51,096 nt of DNA from Bradyrhizobium genomosp. I (2014) (GTDB lineage: Bacteria > Pseudomonadota > Alphaproteobacteria > Rhizobiales > Xanthobacteraceae), in the NCBI RefSeq assembly GCF_000261685.1, contig NZ_AJQE01000085.1:1-51096 (forward strand), read 5' to 3'. Made by a program: the position numbers and the translations under genes. Of this stretch, positions 1 to 8,940 are shown piece by piece. The first letter of the stretch is position 1; each line of letters starts with the position of its first letter. The notes below the pieces were generated by a model. That model was not told where the DNA came from, made no database searches, and saw only the letters and a program-made list of their open reading frames with translations.

Positions 1-411
1 CTCGAGGTCACGGAGACGGCGCTGCTCGATGACGGCGAGGCGACGGTCGACATCCTGCACCAGCTCCGCGCGTTAGGGGTGCGCGTCAGCCTCGACGATT
101 TCGGCGTTGGCTATTCCTCGCTGAGCTATTTGCGCAAGTTTCCGTTCGACCGCATCAAGATCGACCGCTCCTTCGTCGGCACGCTCGGCGAAAGCCCGGA
201 GAGCGTGGCCATCGTCCGAACGATCGCAAGCCTCGGCTCCGTGCTTGGCGTCGAGACCACGGCGGAGGGGGTGGAGACCAAGGCGCAACTCGATTTCGTC
301 CGCGAATGCGGCTGCACCGCCGTGCAAGGCTACTATTTCGGCAGGCCGTGTCTCGCATCGGAGGTCGGCCGCGCCATCGAGAGGCTGAACCTGGTCCGGC
401 GCGTGGCCTAG
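1..411 (+). CDS. EAL-domain cyclic-di-GMP phosphodiesterase, C-terminal part
   Basis: The reading frame is open from the first base, so the gene begins upstream; only the last 136 residues are here. They match the second half of an EAL domain, which hydrolyses c-di-GMP to pGpG. Visible motifs are LEVTE at the very start, SLDDFGVGYSSL (the metal-binding DDFG), DRIKIDRSF (catalytic Lys region), AEGVET and the QGYYFGRP end motif. All the metal and catalytic positions expected in this part are intact, so this domain could be active, but the EAL signature itself and any N-terminal sensor or GGDEF domain lie outside the window. Confidence 0.9.
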   Translation, partial: LEVTETALLDDGEATVDILHQLRALGVRVSLDDFGVGYSSLSYLRKFPFDRIKIDRSFVGTLGESPESVAIVRTIASLGSVLGVETTAEGVETKAQLDFVRECGCTAVQGYYFGRPCLASEVGRAIERLNLVRRVA

Positions 412-614
412 CGGCGTCGGCGCCTCAAATTCCGTCTCTCGGCACGCAGCCAAACGACGAATTGTCGCATGTGCCGGCTCTGCCGGCATTGCGTGACCGG
501 CCGTCCCGCACGGTCCGCGCAATGCGCTTTTCTTCTTTCTCAATTTCAGGAACAATCGCCTCACAAGAACAGAGACGGCGGTCACAAAGAGGCCGCTGCG
601 AGGGAGGCGTTTCG

Positions 615-1592
615 ATGTCAGGATACAGGCTGAAGACGATCGCATTTGCCGCTGTGCACGCTGTCATCGGCGCATTGCTCTCTACTGCCGCCAGTGCGCA
701 GGACTACCCCACCAAGCCCATCACGCTGATCGTGCCATGGCCGGCCGGCGGCTCGACCGATATCTCGATGCGCGCGATCGCTGACAGCGCCTCGAAGATC
801 CTGGGTCAGCCGATCGTGATCGACAACAAGGCCGGCGGCGGCGGTACCGTCGGACCGGCGACGATGGCGGCGGCCGCGAAGCCGGACGGCTATACCATCT
901 CTCAGATCCCGATCACGGTGTTCCGCCTGCCGCTGATGCAGGAGGTGTCGTGGGATCCGGCGAAGGATTTCACGTATATCGTCCATCTCACCGGCTACAC
1001 CTTCGGTGTGACGACCAGCGCGGAGTCGCAGTTCAAGAGCTGGAAGGACGTGGTGGAGTTCGCCAAGGCGAACCCGGGCAAGGTGACCTACGCCACACCG
1101 GGCGCCGGCACTTCGCTGCATATCGGCATGGAGCAGATCGCCGCGATGTCCGGCATCAAGCTGACGCAGGTCCCTTTCAAGGGCGGCGCCGAGACCAACG
1201 CCGCAGTGCTGGGACAGCACACGATGCTTCAGGCGGACTCCACTGGATGGCGACCCCTGGTCGACGCCGGCAAGCTGAAGCTGCTGATGGTGTGGACAAG
1301 CGCGCGCTCGCCGAACTATCCCGATGTGCCGACGCTGAAGGAGCTCGGCTATCCCATGGTCTATGATTCCCCGTTTGGCATCGCCGGCCCGAAGGGCATG
1401 GATCCGAAGATCGTGGCCAAGCTGCACGACGCCTTCAAGAAGGCGATCGAGGATCCTGCGGTCGTCGCCACGCTCGCCAAGTACGACATGGTTCCGAACT
1501 ACAAGAACACCGAGGACTACAAGAAGTTCGTTGCTGAGGTCACGGCGTCCGAACGCAAGGTGATCGAGACGCTCGGGCTTGCGAAGAAGTAG
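615..1592 (+). CDS. Tripartite tricarboxylate transporter substrate-binding protein (Bug/TctC family)
   Basis: This is a 325-residue periplasmic binding protein that should capture a carboxylate for the TctAB membrane pair encoded just downstream. The N-terminus (residues 1-30) is a Sec signal peptide ending near ASAQD. The mature part opens with the Bug-family signature YPTKPITLIVPWPAGGSTD followed by a glycine-rich loop (NKAGGGGTVG). The frame is open further upstream to 306, but the ATG at 615 gives the signal peptide and follows a GGGAGG ribosome site at about 602-607. tctB and tctA follow in the same direction. The ligand cannot be told from sequence. Confidence 0.9.
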   Translation: MSGYRLKTIAFAAVHAVIGALLSTAASAQDYPTKPITLIVPWPAGGSTDISMRAIADSASKILGQPIVIDNKAGGGGTVGPATMAAAAKPDGYTISQIPITVFRLPLMQEVSWDPAKDFTYIVHLTGYTFGVTTSAESQFKSWKDVVEFAKANPGKVTYATPGAGTSLHIGMEQIAAMSGIKLTQVPFKGGAETNAAVLGQHTMLQADSTGWRPLVDAGKLKLLMVWTSARSPNYPDVPTLKELGYPMVYDSPFGIAGPKGMDPKIVAKLHDAFKKAIEDPAVVATLAKYDMVPNYKNTEDYKKFVAEVTASERKVIETLGLAKK

Positions 1593-1622
1593 CGTTCTGC
1601 TGCCTGCCACACAGATGCTGGC

Positions 1623-1724
1623 GTCATCCTGAGGTGCGAGCCGCACTTACGGCTCGCCTCGGAGGATGGATTGGGGCACCGCCGCCCTTCGAGGCTACGC
1701 TGCGCTTCGCCACCTCAGGACGAC
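1623..1724. repeat. Dispersed palindromic intergenic repeat
   Basis: The gap between the binding-protein gene and tctB starts with GTCATCCTGAGGTGCGAGCC and ends with its near complement around CACCTCAGGACGAC. A nested hairpin, GCGAGCC/GGCTCGC, lies at 1636-1657. This type of element recurs in Bradyrhizobium intergenic DNA (from memory). It sits inside an apparent operon, so it may act as an mRNA processing or attenuation point. Confidence 0.7.
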
Positions 1725-1745
1725 GGTGATCCGAGAGCATTCCAG

Positions 1746-2231
1746 ATGAACAACCAAACCAACGTCAAACTCCGCCTCTCCAACTCCGAACTCTGGGGCG
1801 GGCTGATCGGACTCGGGCTCGGCGGCTTCGTGATCTGGCAGGGCCTGAAGCTGAAGCTCGGCACCATCAACGATCCCGGCTCCGGTTATGTGCTGTTCTA
1901 TACGGGCATCCTGATGTGCGTGTTCGCAGGCGCCATCATCGTCTCGGCGATCACCGAGGGCGGTCCGACGCTGGCCTCGCGCTGGGAGAATATGCGCTGG
2001 AGCAAACCGCTTCTCCTCATTACCTGCCTCACTGCGTTCTCCTTCGCGCTGGAGCCGCTGGGCTTCCTGCTGTCGTCGATCCCGCTGATGCTTCTGCTGT
2101 TGCGCCTGATCGATCCGGTGCGCTGGACCCTGGCGGTCCCGATCGCCGTGCTGGTGCCACTGGGCATGTGGTGGGTGCTCAAGCGGCTGCTGTTGATCCA
2201 GCTGCCCTCAGGCCTGTTCGGGATCGGTTGA
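1746..2231 (+). CDS. tctB: Tripartite tricarboxylate transporter small membrane subunit TctB
   Basis: A 161-residue membrane protein with about four hydrophobic segments, the normal size and shape of TctB. It has the family loop GTINDPGSGY after the first helix. TctB and TctA form the sodium-dependent inner-membrane part of the transporter. The chosen ATG at 1746 opens a hydrophilic leader (NNQTNVKLRLS) just before the first helix; the longer in-frame start at 1671 lies in the upstream repeat. The tctA start is only 4 bases after this stop, so the two are translationally linked. Confidence 0.88.
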   Translation: MNNQTNVKLRLSNSELWGGLIGLGLGGFVIWQGLKLKLGTINDPGSGYVLFYTGILMCVFAGAIIVSAITEGGPTLASRWENMRWSKPLLLITCLTAFSFALEPLGFLLSSIPLMLLLLRLIDPVRWTLAVPIAVLVPLGMWWVLKRLLLIQLPSGLFGIG

Positions 2232-2235
2232 GCGC

Positions 2236-3744
2236 ATGGATACGCTTGTCAATGTCGCCCATGGATTCGGCGTCGCGCTGCTGCCGATCAACCTGCTCTA
2301 CTGCTTTATCGGCGTCTTCATCGGCACGCTGGTCGGCGTACTGCCGGGCATCGGGCCGATCTCGGCGATGTCGCTGCTGCTGCCCGTGACGCTGTCGGGG
2401 ACGCCGGAATCCGGCATCATCATGATGGCCGGCATCTATTACGGCTCGATGTATGGCGGCTCGACCACATCGATCCTGGTCAACATTCCCGGCGAGGCAG
2501 CCTCCGTCGTCACCTGCATCGACGGCCACCAGATGGCGAAACAGGGGCGCGCGGGCCCCGCGCTCGGCATCTCCGCTTTCGGCTCCTTCGCCGCCGGCAC
2601 CTTTGCGCTAATCGCCTTGATGCTGGTGGCGCCGAAGCTCGCCAGTGTCGCCATCGCGTTCGGCCCGGCAGAGTATTTCAGCCTGATGGTGCTCGGCCTC
2701 GTCGTACTCACCTTCCTCACCCAGGGATCGATGCCAAAGGCACTGCTGATGGCGTGCATCGGTGTCGTCCTCGGGCTGGTCGGGCTCGACAGCATCAACG
2801 CGCAGCCGCGGCTGACCTTCGGCCGCATGGAGCTGATCGACGGCATCGGCCTCGTGCCCGTCGTGATGGGCCTGTTCGGCGTCGCCGAGGTTCTGCTCAA
2901 CACCGAGCAGGCCATCAAGCGCGACATCATCAACACCAAGATCACCCATCTCCTGCCCAACAAGGAGGACTGGAAGGCGAGCGCAGGTCCGGTCGGCCGC
3001 GGCACCATCCTCGGCTTCTTCCTCGGCATCCTGCCGGGCGGCGGCGCGGTGGTGGCGTCATTCGCCTCCTACGCGCTGGAGAAGCGGCTGTCGAAGACGC
3101 CGGAGCGTTTCGGCCATGGCGCGATCGAAGGCGTCGCGGGGCCGGAGTCGGCGAACAACGCCGCGGCGGGCGGCGCCTTCATTCCGCTGATGACGCTCGG
3201 CATACCGCCGAATGTGGTGATGGCGCTGCTGCTCGGGGCCTTCGTCATTCACGGCCTGCAGCCGGGACCGCTGCTGATCACGCAAAACCCCGGCCTGTTC
3301 TGGGGCATCGTCGCCAGCATGTATATCGGCAACGTCATGCTGCTGATCCTGAACCTGCCGATGATCGGCATGTGGGTGCAGCTGCTCAAGCTGCCCTACA
3401 ACATCCTGTTCCCCCTGATTATCCTGTTCACGATCCTCGGCGTCTACTGCTCGAGCAACAATGTGTTCGACGTCCATGTGATGATCGCGTTCGGGATCAT
3501 CGGCTATTTCATGCGCAAGCTCGGCTATGAGCCGGCGCCACTGGTGCTCGCCTTCGTGCTGGGGCCGATGATGGAGAACAATCTGCGCAAATCGCTGATC
3601 CTGTCGCAGGGCGACCTCTGGACCTTCGTGCAGCGACCGATCTCGGGGGTGTGTCTCGTGTTTGCACTGGTGCTGCTGATCGCACCGTTGCTGCCGTCGC
3701 TGCGCAAGAAGCGCGAGTTGGTGGCGCTGGATGAGGGAGCGTGA
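2236..3744 (+). CDS. tctA: Tripartite tricarboxylate transporter large membrane subunit TctA
   Basis: A 502-residue polytopic membrane protein of standard TctA length. Two glycine/proline-rich signature loops are visible: VGVLPGIGPISAMSLLLP near residue 35 and LGILPGGGAVVASFASYALE near residue 260, which is the internal duplication typical of this family. It is the main translocation subunit of the system that includes the upstream TctB and binding protein. No TctDE two-component regulator is seen nearby. A short GC-rich hairpin-like sequence at about 3778-3796 (CTCCCCCTGCGGGAGAGGG) follows in the gap before the convergent GGDEF/EAL gene. Confidence 0.93.
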   Translation: MDTLVNVAHGFGVALLPINLLYCFIGVFIGTLVGVLPGIGPISAMSLLLPVTLSGTPESGIIMMAGIYYGSMYGGSTTSILVNIPGEAASVVTCIDGHQMAKQGRAGPALGISAFGSFAAGTFALIALMLVAPKLASVAIAFGPAEYFSLMVLGLVVLTFLTQGSMPKALLMACIGVVLGLVGLDSINAQPRLTFGRMELIDGIGLVPVVMGLFGVAEVLLNTEQAIKRDIINTKITHLLPNKEDWKASAGPVGRGTILGFFLGILPGGGAVVASFASYALEKRLSKTPERFGHGAIEGVAGPESANNAAAGGAFIPLMTLGIPPNVVMALLLGAFVIHGLQPGPLLITQNPGLFWGIVASMYIGNVMLLILNLPMIGMWVQLLKLPYNILFPLIILFTILGVYCSSNNVFDVHVMIAFGIIGYFMRKLGYEPAPLVLAFVLGPMMENNLRKSLILSQGDLWTFVQRPISGVCLVFALVLLIAPLLPSLRKKRELVALDEGA

Positions 3745-3830
3745 GGATTTTGTAGCCGCTGCGCCATCTCCTCGTTCTCCCCCTGCGGGAGAGGGAGGCG
3801 AGATCGCCGCGCGATTGAGACGACGAGCTC

Positions 3831-5525
3831 CTACCCCGCCGCAGGCAGCGCGCTATCGGTCACCGCGTTCCACGGCCGCTCGGCCGATGCCAGCCCGATC
3901 AAACGGCCCTGGATGTAGTCACAGCCCCACTCATGCAGCATGCTTGCGGCTTCCTCGTCCTGCACCCACTCGGCCACGGTCTTGATGTCGAGGCGCCGGG
4001 CGAGGTCGATCAGGGTCTGCACGAAGGCGCGGTCGTCGGCGGAATGGGTGATGTTCTGCACGAAGGCACCGTCGATCTTCACGATATCCACGCCGAGCTT
4101 GCGCAGGTTTCGGAACGAGGTGTAGCCGGCGCCGAAATCGTCGATGGCGATGCGGCTGCCGAAATGCTTGAGGCGGCTGACGAAGGCGCGAACGTCGTCG
4201 ATGTCCTGGATCGCGACCGTCTCGGTGATCTCGACGATCAGCCGCTCGGCAACACCGGGATGTGCCAGCATCAGCGACTCGATCCCGGCCCACCAATCCG
4301 GATCCATCGTCGTGTCCGGCGAGATGTTGAGGCTGAGACAGATGTCGGGCGCGGCAGCGAGCTCGGCGACCACGAGTTCGAGCACGCGATGGTCGACCAG
4401 ACGGATCAAGCCGAGCCGCTCGGCGACCGGCACGATGTCGGGCGCGAGCAGCACCTGGCCATCGCCCTGGTCCATCCTCACCAGGCATTCGTGGAATGCG
4501 CGCTCGCGCGAGGCGGCCGAGACCACCGGCTCATAGGCAAGCTTGATGCGGCGCTCGTTCAGCGCAGTGACGATCTCGTCGGTGACACGAATGTTGACCC
4601 GGCGCTGCGCGTCGCGCGCGGCATCCGGGCGCCACGCGGCGAACGAGCCGGCGCGGCGGCGCTTGGCGGCGTCCAGCGTTTCATGGGCGCGGTTGACGGC
4701 TTCATCGGTGTTGCGGGCATAGCGCGGCAGGCTGACCGCGCCGATCGACGCGGTGACAGAGACCGGTCCGGATTTCGTCGGCACCACTTCGTCGCGGATG
4801 CCGGTGAGGAAGCGCTCCGCGGCGACGTTCATGTCGTCGACGGTACAGTTCTTCAGGATCAGGCCGAACTTGTTGCCGGAGAAGCGTCCGAGCACGTCGC
4901 CGCCGCGCAGGCGCGAACGAATGCGCTTGGCGACTTCGAGGATCACGGCGTCGGCAACGTCGAAGCCGAAGGCGTCGTTGACGCGGGCGAGATGATCGAT
5001 ACCGACCAGCATGAAGGCCGCGGTCGAGCGGAAGCGGCTCGTCTCCTCGATCGCCTCAGCCAGTGCCGCGACCAGATGCGAGCGGTTGAGCTCACCGGTC
5101 AGGGGATCGAGCCGGGCCAGCTTGGCCAATTCCTCGTCGCGGGCATGGCGCTCGTTGTTGATGCGGACAGAGCCGATCGCGCGCGTGGGGCGGCCGTCGG
5201 GACCGGCAAACCAGCGGCCGGTCTCCTCGACCCAGATCACTGGATCGGAGGCGCTCATGCGCACGCCGTACTCGACCCGGTAGGGCGTGCCGTCGGCGCC
5301 GTGGACGGCGGAGGTCTGCGCCAAGGCTGCGGTCCGCAGCGTTTGCGCGGGCTCGATCAGCTTGGCGAATTCGGCGCCGGTCGCGAGCCGCTCGGCGGGA
5401 ATACCGGGAAAGATGCTGGCGACCTGTTCACCCCAGGCGATGGCATCGCTGGCGATGTCCCAGGCGAACACGGCCTGCCCGAGGGCGGCCAGGATGTCGG
5501 AGGCTTGCGGCAATGCGGGGGTCAA
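3831..5525 (-). CDS. GGDEF/EAL-domain protein with degenerate GGDEF motif
   Basis: A soluble c-di-GMP-related protein of about 564 residues: an N-terminal PAS-like sensor (VIWVEETGRWFAGPDGRP), a GGDEF domain and an EAL domain. The GGDEF active site reads SGNKF (about 216-220), so cyclase activity is probably lost. The EAL signature reads ECL (about 346-348), keeping the metal-binding Glu; ITET, DDFGAGYTS and KIDGAF are intact, so phosphodiesterase activity is plausible. The frame is open up to an ATG at 5735, but that leaves no promoter room before the divergent gene at 5747 and adds a basic low-complexity leader. I prefer the TTG at 5525, which follows GAGG with 5-base spacing. Confidence 0.85.
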   Translation of the reverse strand: MTPALPQASDILAALGQAVFAWDIASDAIAWGEQVASIFPGIPAERLATGAEFAKLIEPAQTLRTAALAQTSAVHGADGTPYRVEYGVRMSASDPVIWVEETGRWFAGPDGRPTRAIGSVRINNERHARDEELAKLARLDPLTGELNRSHLVAALAEAIEETSRFRSTAAFMLVGIDHLARVNDAFGFDVADAVILEVAKRIRSRLRGGDVLGRFSGNKFGLILKNCTVDDMNVAAERFLTGIRDEVVPTKSGPVSVTASIGAVSLPRYARNTDEAVNRAHETLDAAKRRRAGSFAAWRPDAARDAQRRVNIRVTDEIVTALNERRIKLAYEPVVSAASRERAFHECLVRMDQGDGQVLLAPDIVPVAERLGLIRLVDHRVLELVVAELAAAPDICLSLNISPDTTMDPDWWAGIESLMLAHPGVAERLIVEITETVAIQDIDDVRAFVSRLKHFGSRIAIDDFGAGYTSFRNLRKLGVDIVKIDGAFVQNITHSADDRAFVQTLIDLARRLDIKTVAEWVQDEEAASMLHEWGCDYIQGRLIGLASAERPWNAVTDSALPAAG

Positions 5526-5746
5526 AATCGCCTCGTTCTGGGACAGTGGAGAAGTCCTGAGCCGGCACAGGATAGAGCCGGATTCGTCCCCGACCCTAGG
5601 CAAAGTTGATAAACAATTTGGAAACCACGTTTCCGAAGGCGTCGGAACCAAACCGGCCCGGGCGGCATAGGCCTTGCGAGTACAGGACTCGCACCGGCGC
5701 TGGCGTCCCGAAACGCGACAATCTCGCCGGATCAACGGTGATTGCG

Positions 5747-6007
5747 ATGTTGAGTACTGAACGATCGGACACGGCGGACAACGGCACGGGCACGGCCCTG
5801 GTGCCGCTCATGCCGACGTTGCAGTGGGTTCAGAAGGCGCCGCTGCCGCGCCCCGATCCCAGCTTCGTTACCCAGCTGATCGCCAATGCCGAATATTTGC
5901 CCCAGACCGGCCGGCTCCGCCGCGCCTCTTCCGAAGATGCGCGAATGGCCTATGGCAGCAAGCGTCCGCTGGGAAGCGTCAGCGCGCGGACACGGCAGGT
6001 GGCTTGA
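5747..6007 (+). CDS. Small conserved hypothetical protein
   Basis: An 86-residue protein with no recognised domain, no membrane segment and no signal peptide. It has an acidic/polar start, a central PLMPTLQWVQKAPLPRPDPS segment rich in proline, and a basic tail. I remember similar small proteins in Bradyrhizobium genomes but cannot name a function. It is transcribed divergently from the GGDEF/EAL gene and converges on the membrane protein gene at 6014, ending 6 bases from it. The ATG at 5747 is chosen over the earlier in-frame start at 5606, which would overlap the leader of the divergent gene. Its ribosome site is weak. Confidence 0.6.
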   Translation: MLSTERSDTADNGTGTALVPLMPTLQWVQKAPLPRPDPSFVTQLIANAEYLPQTGRLRRASSEDARMAYGSKRPLGSVSARTRQVA

Positions 6008-6013
6008 GGCTGA

Positions 6014-6667
6014 TCAGCGCGGCGGCGTATCGGGCGAGGGCGGCGTACCGTTGCCCGGCTGAAGATGCGGCGAGGGAATTTCCGGCGAGGGTGAGCCCTG
6101 AACCGGCTTCGGCGCTGGATGATCCATCAGCACGGATTCGGCGACGGATTGCGCCGAGGATGCGGGCGGCACCACCGGCGCCGGCTGCGGCGCAATCACC
6201 GGCTCGAACCTGGAGGCAGCCTCCGCATCATCCGCCGGCGGTTCGGCCGTGCGCTTGGCCTTGCGTGGCGCCGGCACCGTCGTCTCGGCGATGTAGGTAA
6301 CGCGACGGCGCGTGCGCTGGGCAATGCCGCCGAGGAAGTCGGCCATCGCCAGCAAAACCAGCAGGAAGTAGGTGGAGTTGCCGAATTTAGGCCACATCAC
6401 GAATTCGGCGGCGGCGGCGCCGAAGACGATCAGCGATAACAAATGATCCATCAGGAATTTCGAGCCCGGCCGCGCACCCTTGACCACTTCGAGCAGCAGC
6501 AGAACCACGCCGAGCGCGAGCAGGAGATCGGCGAGCGTGACCGGCCAGGTCTCGCCCGTGACCATCGGCACCTGGAACAGCACGTCCGAAAAGGACACGC
6601 TGGGCATCAGGAAGGCGATGATGTTGTACACCGCGAGCGGAATCAGAAGCAGCGGGAAACCGACCAT
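6014..6667 (-). CDS. Predicted inner-membrane protein with proline-rich C-terminal tail
   Basis: A 217-residue protein of unknown function. The first half has about four hydrophobic helices (starting VGFPLLLIPLAVYNIIAFLM). The second half, from about residue 120, is a charged, proline/alanine-rich tail that is probably disordered and cytoplasmic. The ATG at 6667 is chosen because GAGAAGG lies about 10 bases upstream; the frame extends to 6742 without such a signal. It lies downstream of rpmF on the same strand, with a 140-base gap. No known family was recognised. Confidence 0.7.
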   Translation of the reverse strand: MVGFPLLLIPLAVYNIIAFLMPSVSFSDVLFQVPMVTGETWPVTLADLLLALGVVLLLLEVVKGARPGSKFLMDHLLSLIVFGAAAAEFVMWPKFGNSTYFLLVLLAMADFLGGIAQRTRRRVTYIAETTVPAPRKAKRTAEPPADDAEAASRFEPVIAPQPAPVVPPASSAQSVAESVLMDHPAPKPVQGSPSPEIPSPHLQPGNGTPPSPDTPPR

Positions 6668-6801
6668 CGGCGAAATGCCTTCTCGATCAAGATATCCGGA
6701 CAGAACAATGCAGCGGCGAAGCATTTGCTCCGCCGCCGTCACCGTCTAGCTCATGGGTTGGCCGAAATCACGCGGGTTCAATCATCCCGCCTGAGGGAAA
6801 G

Positions 6802-6817
6802 GTCCTGTCTTCAGGAC
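6802..6817 (-). terminator. Possible weak terminator overlapping the rpmF stop
   Basis: On the minus strand GTCCTG, AAGA, CAGGAC form a 6-bp hairpin that includes the rpmF stop codon and is followed by CTTTCCC. The U tract is short, so it may be only a stabilising 3' hairpin. Confidence 0.35.
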
Positions 6818-6993
6818 TCTTTCTTCTTCAGGACCTGACGGCCCTTGTACATGCCGGTCTTGAGGTCGAGATGGTGCGGACGACGGAGCTCGCCGGAGTC
6901 CTTGTCTTCCACATAGGTCGGCTTCTTGATGGCGTCAGCCGAGCGGCGCATGCCACGGCGCGACGGCGAGGTTTTTCTTCTCGGAACGGCCAT
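6811..6993 (-). CDS. rpmF: 50S ribosomal protein L32
   Basis: A 60-residue basic protein, full length for L32 of the alphaproteobacterial type that lacks the zinc-binding cysteines. It starts [18 protein letters not shown], the conserved L32 N-terminus, and ends in a lysine-rich tail. It is a structural protein of the large ribosomal subunit. An AGAGGAT ribosome site lies a few bases before the ATG. It is transcribed in the same direction as mtgA, which lies about 170 bases upstream of it. Confidence 0.97.
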   Translation of the reverse strand: MAVPRRKTSPSRRGMRRSADAIKKPTYVEDKDSGELRRPHHLDLKTGMYKGRQVLKKKES

Positions 6994-7163
6994 TTCAATA
7001 TCCTCTAGGGATTGGTGTCATCAGGGCATCGTCCGCGAAGGGACGGCTCAGCACCCGCAATACGAGGCGAGCTGAATGCCGATCAAGGCCGCGCTTATAG
7101 AGGAAGGCCGGCCGTAAAGCTAGGCTCTTGGGCCGGAAAATGCGTCCGGAACGGGCCAAAAAA

Positions 7164-7838
7164 TCAGCGATTTTCGCGCCAACAGATCGCAAGCGAGTTC
7201 GCCTGCCCCCGCGCCATGTAGGTTGCCGCCAGCCGCCGGACACCCGGGCCGGGGGTTTTGGCGCTGCGTTTGACCGGATTTGGCAGGATGGAGGCCAGAA
7301 GGGCCGCCTCTCGCGGGGAAAGGCTGGCGGCCGATTTGCCGAAGGCAAAGGCGCTGCCCGCCTCGACGCCAAACTGGCCCCGCGGGCCGAACTCGGCGAC
7401 GTTGAGGTAAATCTCCAGGATCCGGGGCTTGGGCAGGACGAAATCGATCCAGAGCGCCAGCGGGAATTCGAGCGCCTTGCGGACGAAATCCCGCCCCTGC
7501 CAGAGGAACAGGTTTTTCGCCACCTGCTGGGTGATCGTGGAGGCGCCCCGGAATGGCGTACCATCCTCCTGGGCGTCGTCGATCGCCTCGCGCAACGCGC
7601 CCCAATCGATGCCATGATGCTTGCAGAAATGGGCATCCTCTGCCGCCACCACCGCGCGCGGCAAATAGGGCGACATTTCCGCCAGATCGATCCACTCCCG
7701 CTGCATCGGCGCACCGCGAAGCGAGCGCCAGGCCATCAGCGTCGAAACGGGATGGCCGGTGCGATAGAACGGCGCGATCACATAGGGCGCGAGAGCCACG
7801 ACCACGAACACTGCCAGCAGGATTTTGACGATGCGCAA
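7164..7838 (-). CDS. mtgA: Monofunctional biosynthetic peptidoglycan transglycosylase
   Basis: A 224-residue family GT51 enzyme that polymerises lipid II into glycan strands at the inner membrane. One N-terminal helix ([20 protein letters not shown]) anchors it. Family motifs seen are [18 protein letters not shown] (catalytic Glu in AEDA), [15 protein letters not shown] and the [10 protein letters not shown] segment. There is no transpeptidase domain. The frame is open to 8129, but that would cover the ispA start on the other strand. The TTG at 7838, preceded by GGAAAG at 5 bases, gives the normal family length. Confidence 0.92.
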   Translation of the reverse strand: MRIVKILLAVFVVVALAPYVIAPFYRTGHPVSTLMAWRSLRGAPMQREWIDLAEMSPYLPRAVVAAEDAHFCKHHGIDWGALREAIDDAQEDGTPFRGASTITQQVAKNLFLWQGRDFVRKALEFPLALWIDFVLPKPRILEIYLNVAEFGPRGQFGVEAGSAFAFGKSAASLSPREAALLASILPNPVKRSAKTPGPGVRRLAATYMARGQANSLAICWRENR

Positions 7839-8007
7839 ATCGATCTTTCCGGCGCAAAATGAAACGCGGCCACGGGCTGGACCATTAAGTCTGTGATTAT
7901 TCGGGCCTTTTCCAGCACTTTTTAGGCCTTCCAAACGATTGACTGGGGCGGGCGCATAAAGGATTGTCCCGCCGAATTTTAGTTCTGGAGCCTTGGAGCC
8001 CTTCTTG

Positions 8008-8931
8008 ATGACCGGCACGTCCCCGTCCGATTTCGCCAAACGTCTGGACAAGACCGCTGATGACACCGAGGCCCTGCTCGGGCGCCTGCTGTCGGACGAC
8101 ATCCTGCACGACGAAATCGCCCGGCCCAAGCGACTGATGGACGCAATGCGCTATTCGAGCCTCAACGGGGGCAAGCGCCTGCGGCCGTTCCTGGTGGTCG
8201 AGAGCGCGGCCGTGTTCGGCGTTCCGCGCGAGGCGGCTCTGCTCGCCGGCGCGGCGCTCGAGTGCATCCACTGCTATTCGCTGATCCATGACGACCTGCC
8301 GGCGATGGACAATTCGGACCTGCGCCGCGGCCGCCCCACCCTGCACAAGAAGACCGACGACGCCACCGCGATCCTCGCGGGCGACGGCCTGTTGACGCTC
8401 GCCTTCGACATCATCACCCGCGACGAGATCCATCGCGACGCCAATGTGCGGTTGATGCTGACGCGCGCTTTGGCGCGCTGCGCCGGCATCGGCGGCATGG
8501 TCGGCGGCCAGATCCTCGATCTCGCCGGCGAAGGCCGCTTCGGTGGCAACGAGCCGATCGATGTCGCCCGTATTCAGCAGATGAAGACCGGCGCGCTGCT
8601 GCGCTATGGCTGCATCGCCGGCGCGATCCTCGGCCAGGCCTCGAGTACGGAATATCAGGCGCTCGACGATTACGGCCGCGCGCTCGGCGAAGCCTTCCAG
8701 ATCGCCGACGATCTGCTCGACGTCGAAGGCGATGCGGCAGCCCTCGGCAAGCCGGCCGGCGCCGATGCCGCGCTCGGCAAGACCACCTTCGTCACCCAGC
8801 TCGGCATCGACGGCGCAAAGCAGCGCGTGCGCGACCTGCTCGCGCGCGCCGACAGCGCCGTGTCGATCTTCGGCGATCGCGCCGCCGTGCTGCAGGCCGC
8901 CGCGCGCTTCGTCGCCGAACGGAAGAACTGA
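8008..8931 (+). CDS. ispA: Polyprenyl synthetase, farnesyl diphosphate synthase type
   Basis: A 307-residue trans-prenyltransferase that joins isopentenyl diphosphate to allylic diphosphates, most likely to give farnesyl diphosphate. It shows GGKRLRP, the first Asp-rich motif [18 protein letters not shown] (D95, D96, D101), [10 protein letters not shown] and the second Asp-rich motif [13 protein letters not shown]. The YSLIHDD arrangement is that of bacterial IspA. The ATG at 8008 has GGAG 9 bases upstream; an in-frame TTG at 7993 is less likely. It is divergent from mtgA. A geranylgeranyl product is possible but less likely. Confidence 0.9.
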   Translation: MTGTSPSDFAKRLDKTADDTEALLGRLLSDDILHDEIARPKRLMDAMRYSSLNGGKRLRPFLVVESAAVFGVPREAALLAGAALECIHCYSLIHDDLPAMDNSDLRRGRPTLHKKTDDATAILAGDGLLTLAFDIITRDEIHRDANVRLMLTRALARCAGIGGMVGGQILDLAGEGRFGGNEPIDVARIQQMKTGALLRYGCIAGAILGQASSTEYQALDDYGRALGEAFQIADDLLDVEGDAAALGKPAGADAALGKTTFVTQLGIDGAKQRVRDLLARADSAVSIFGDRAAVLQAAARFVAERKN

Positions 8932-8940
8932 CGCAGACAG

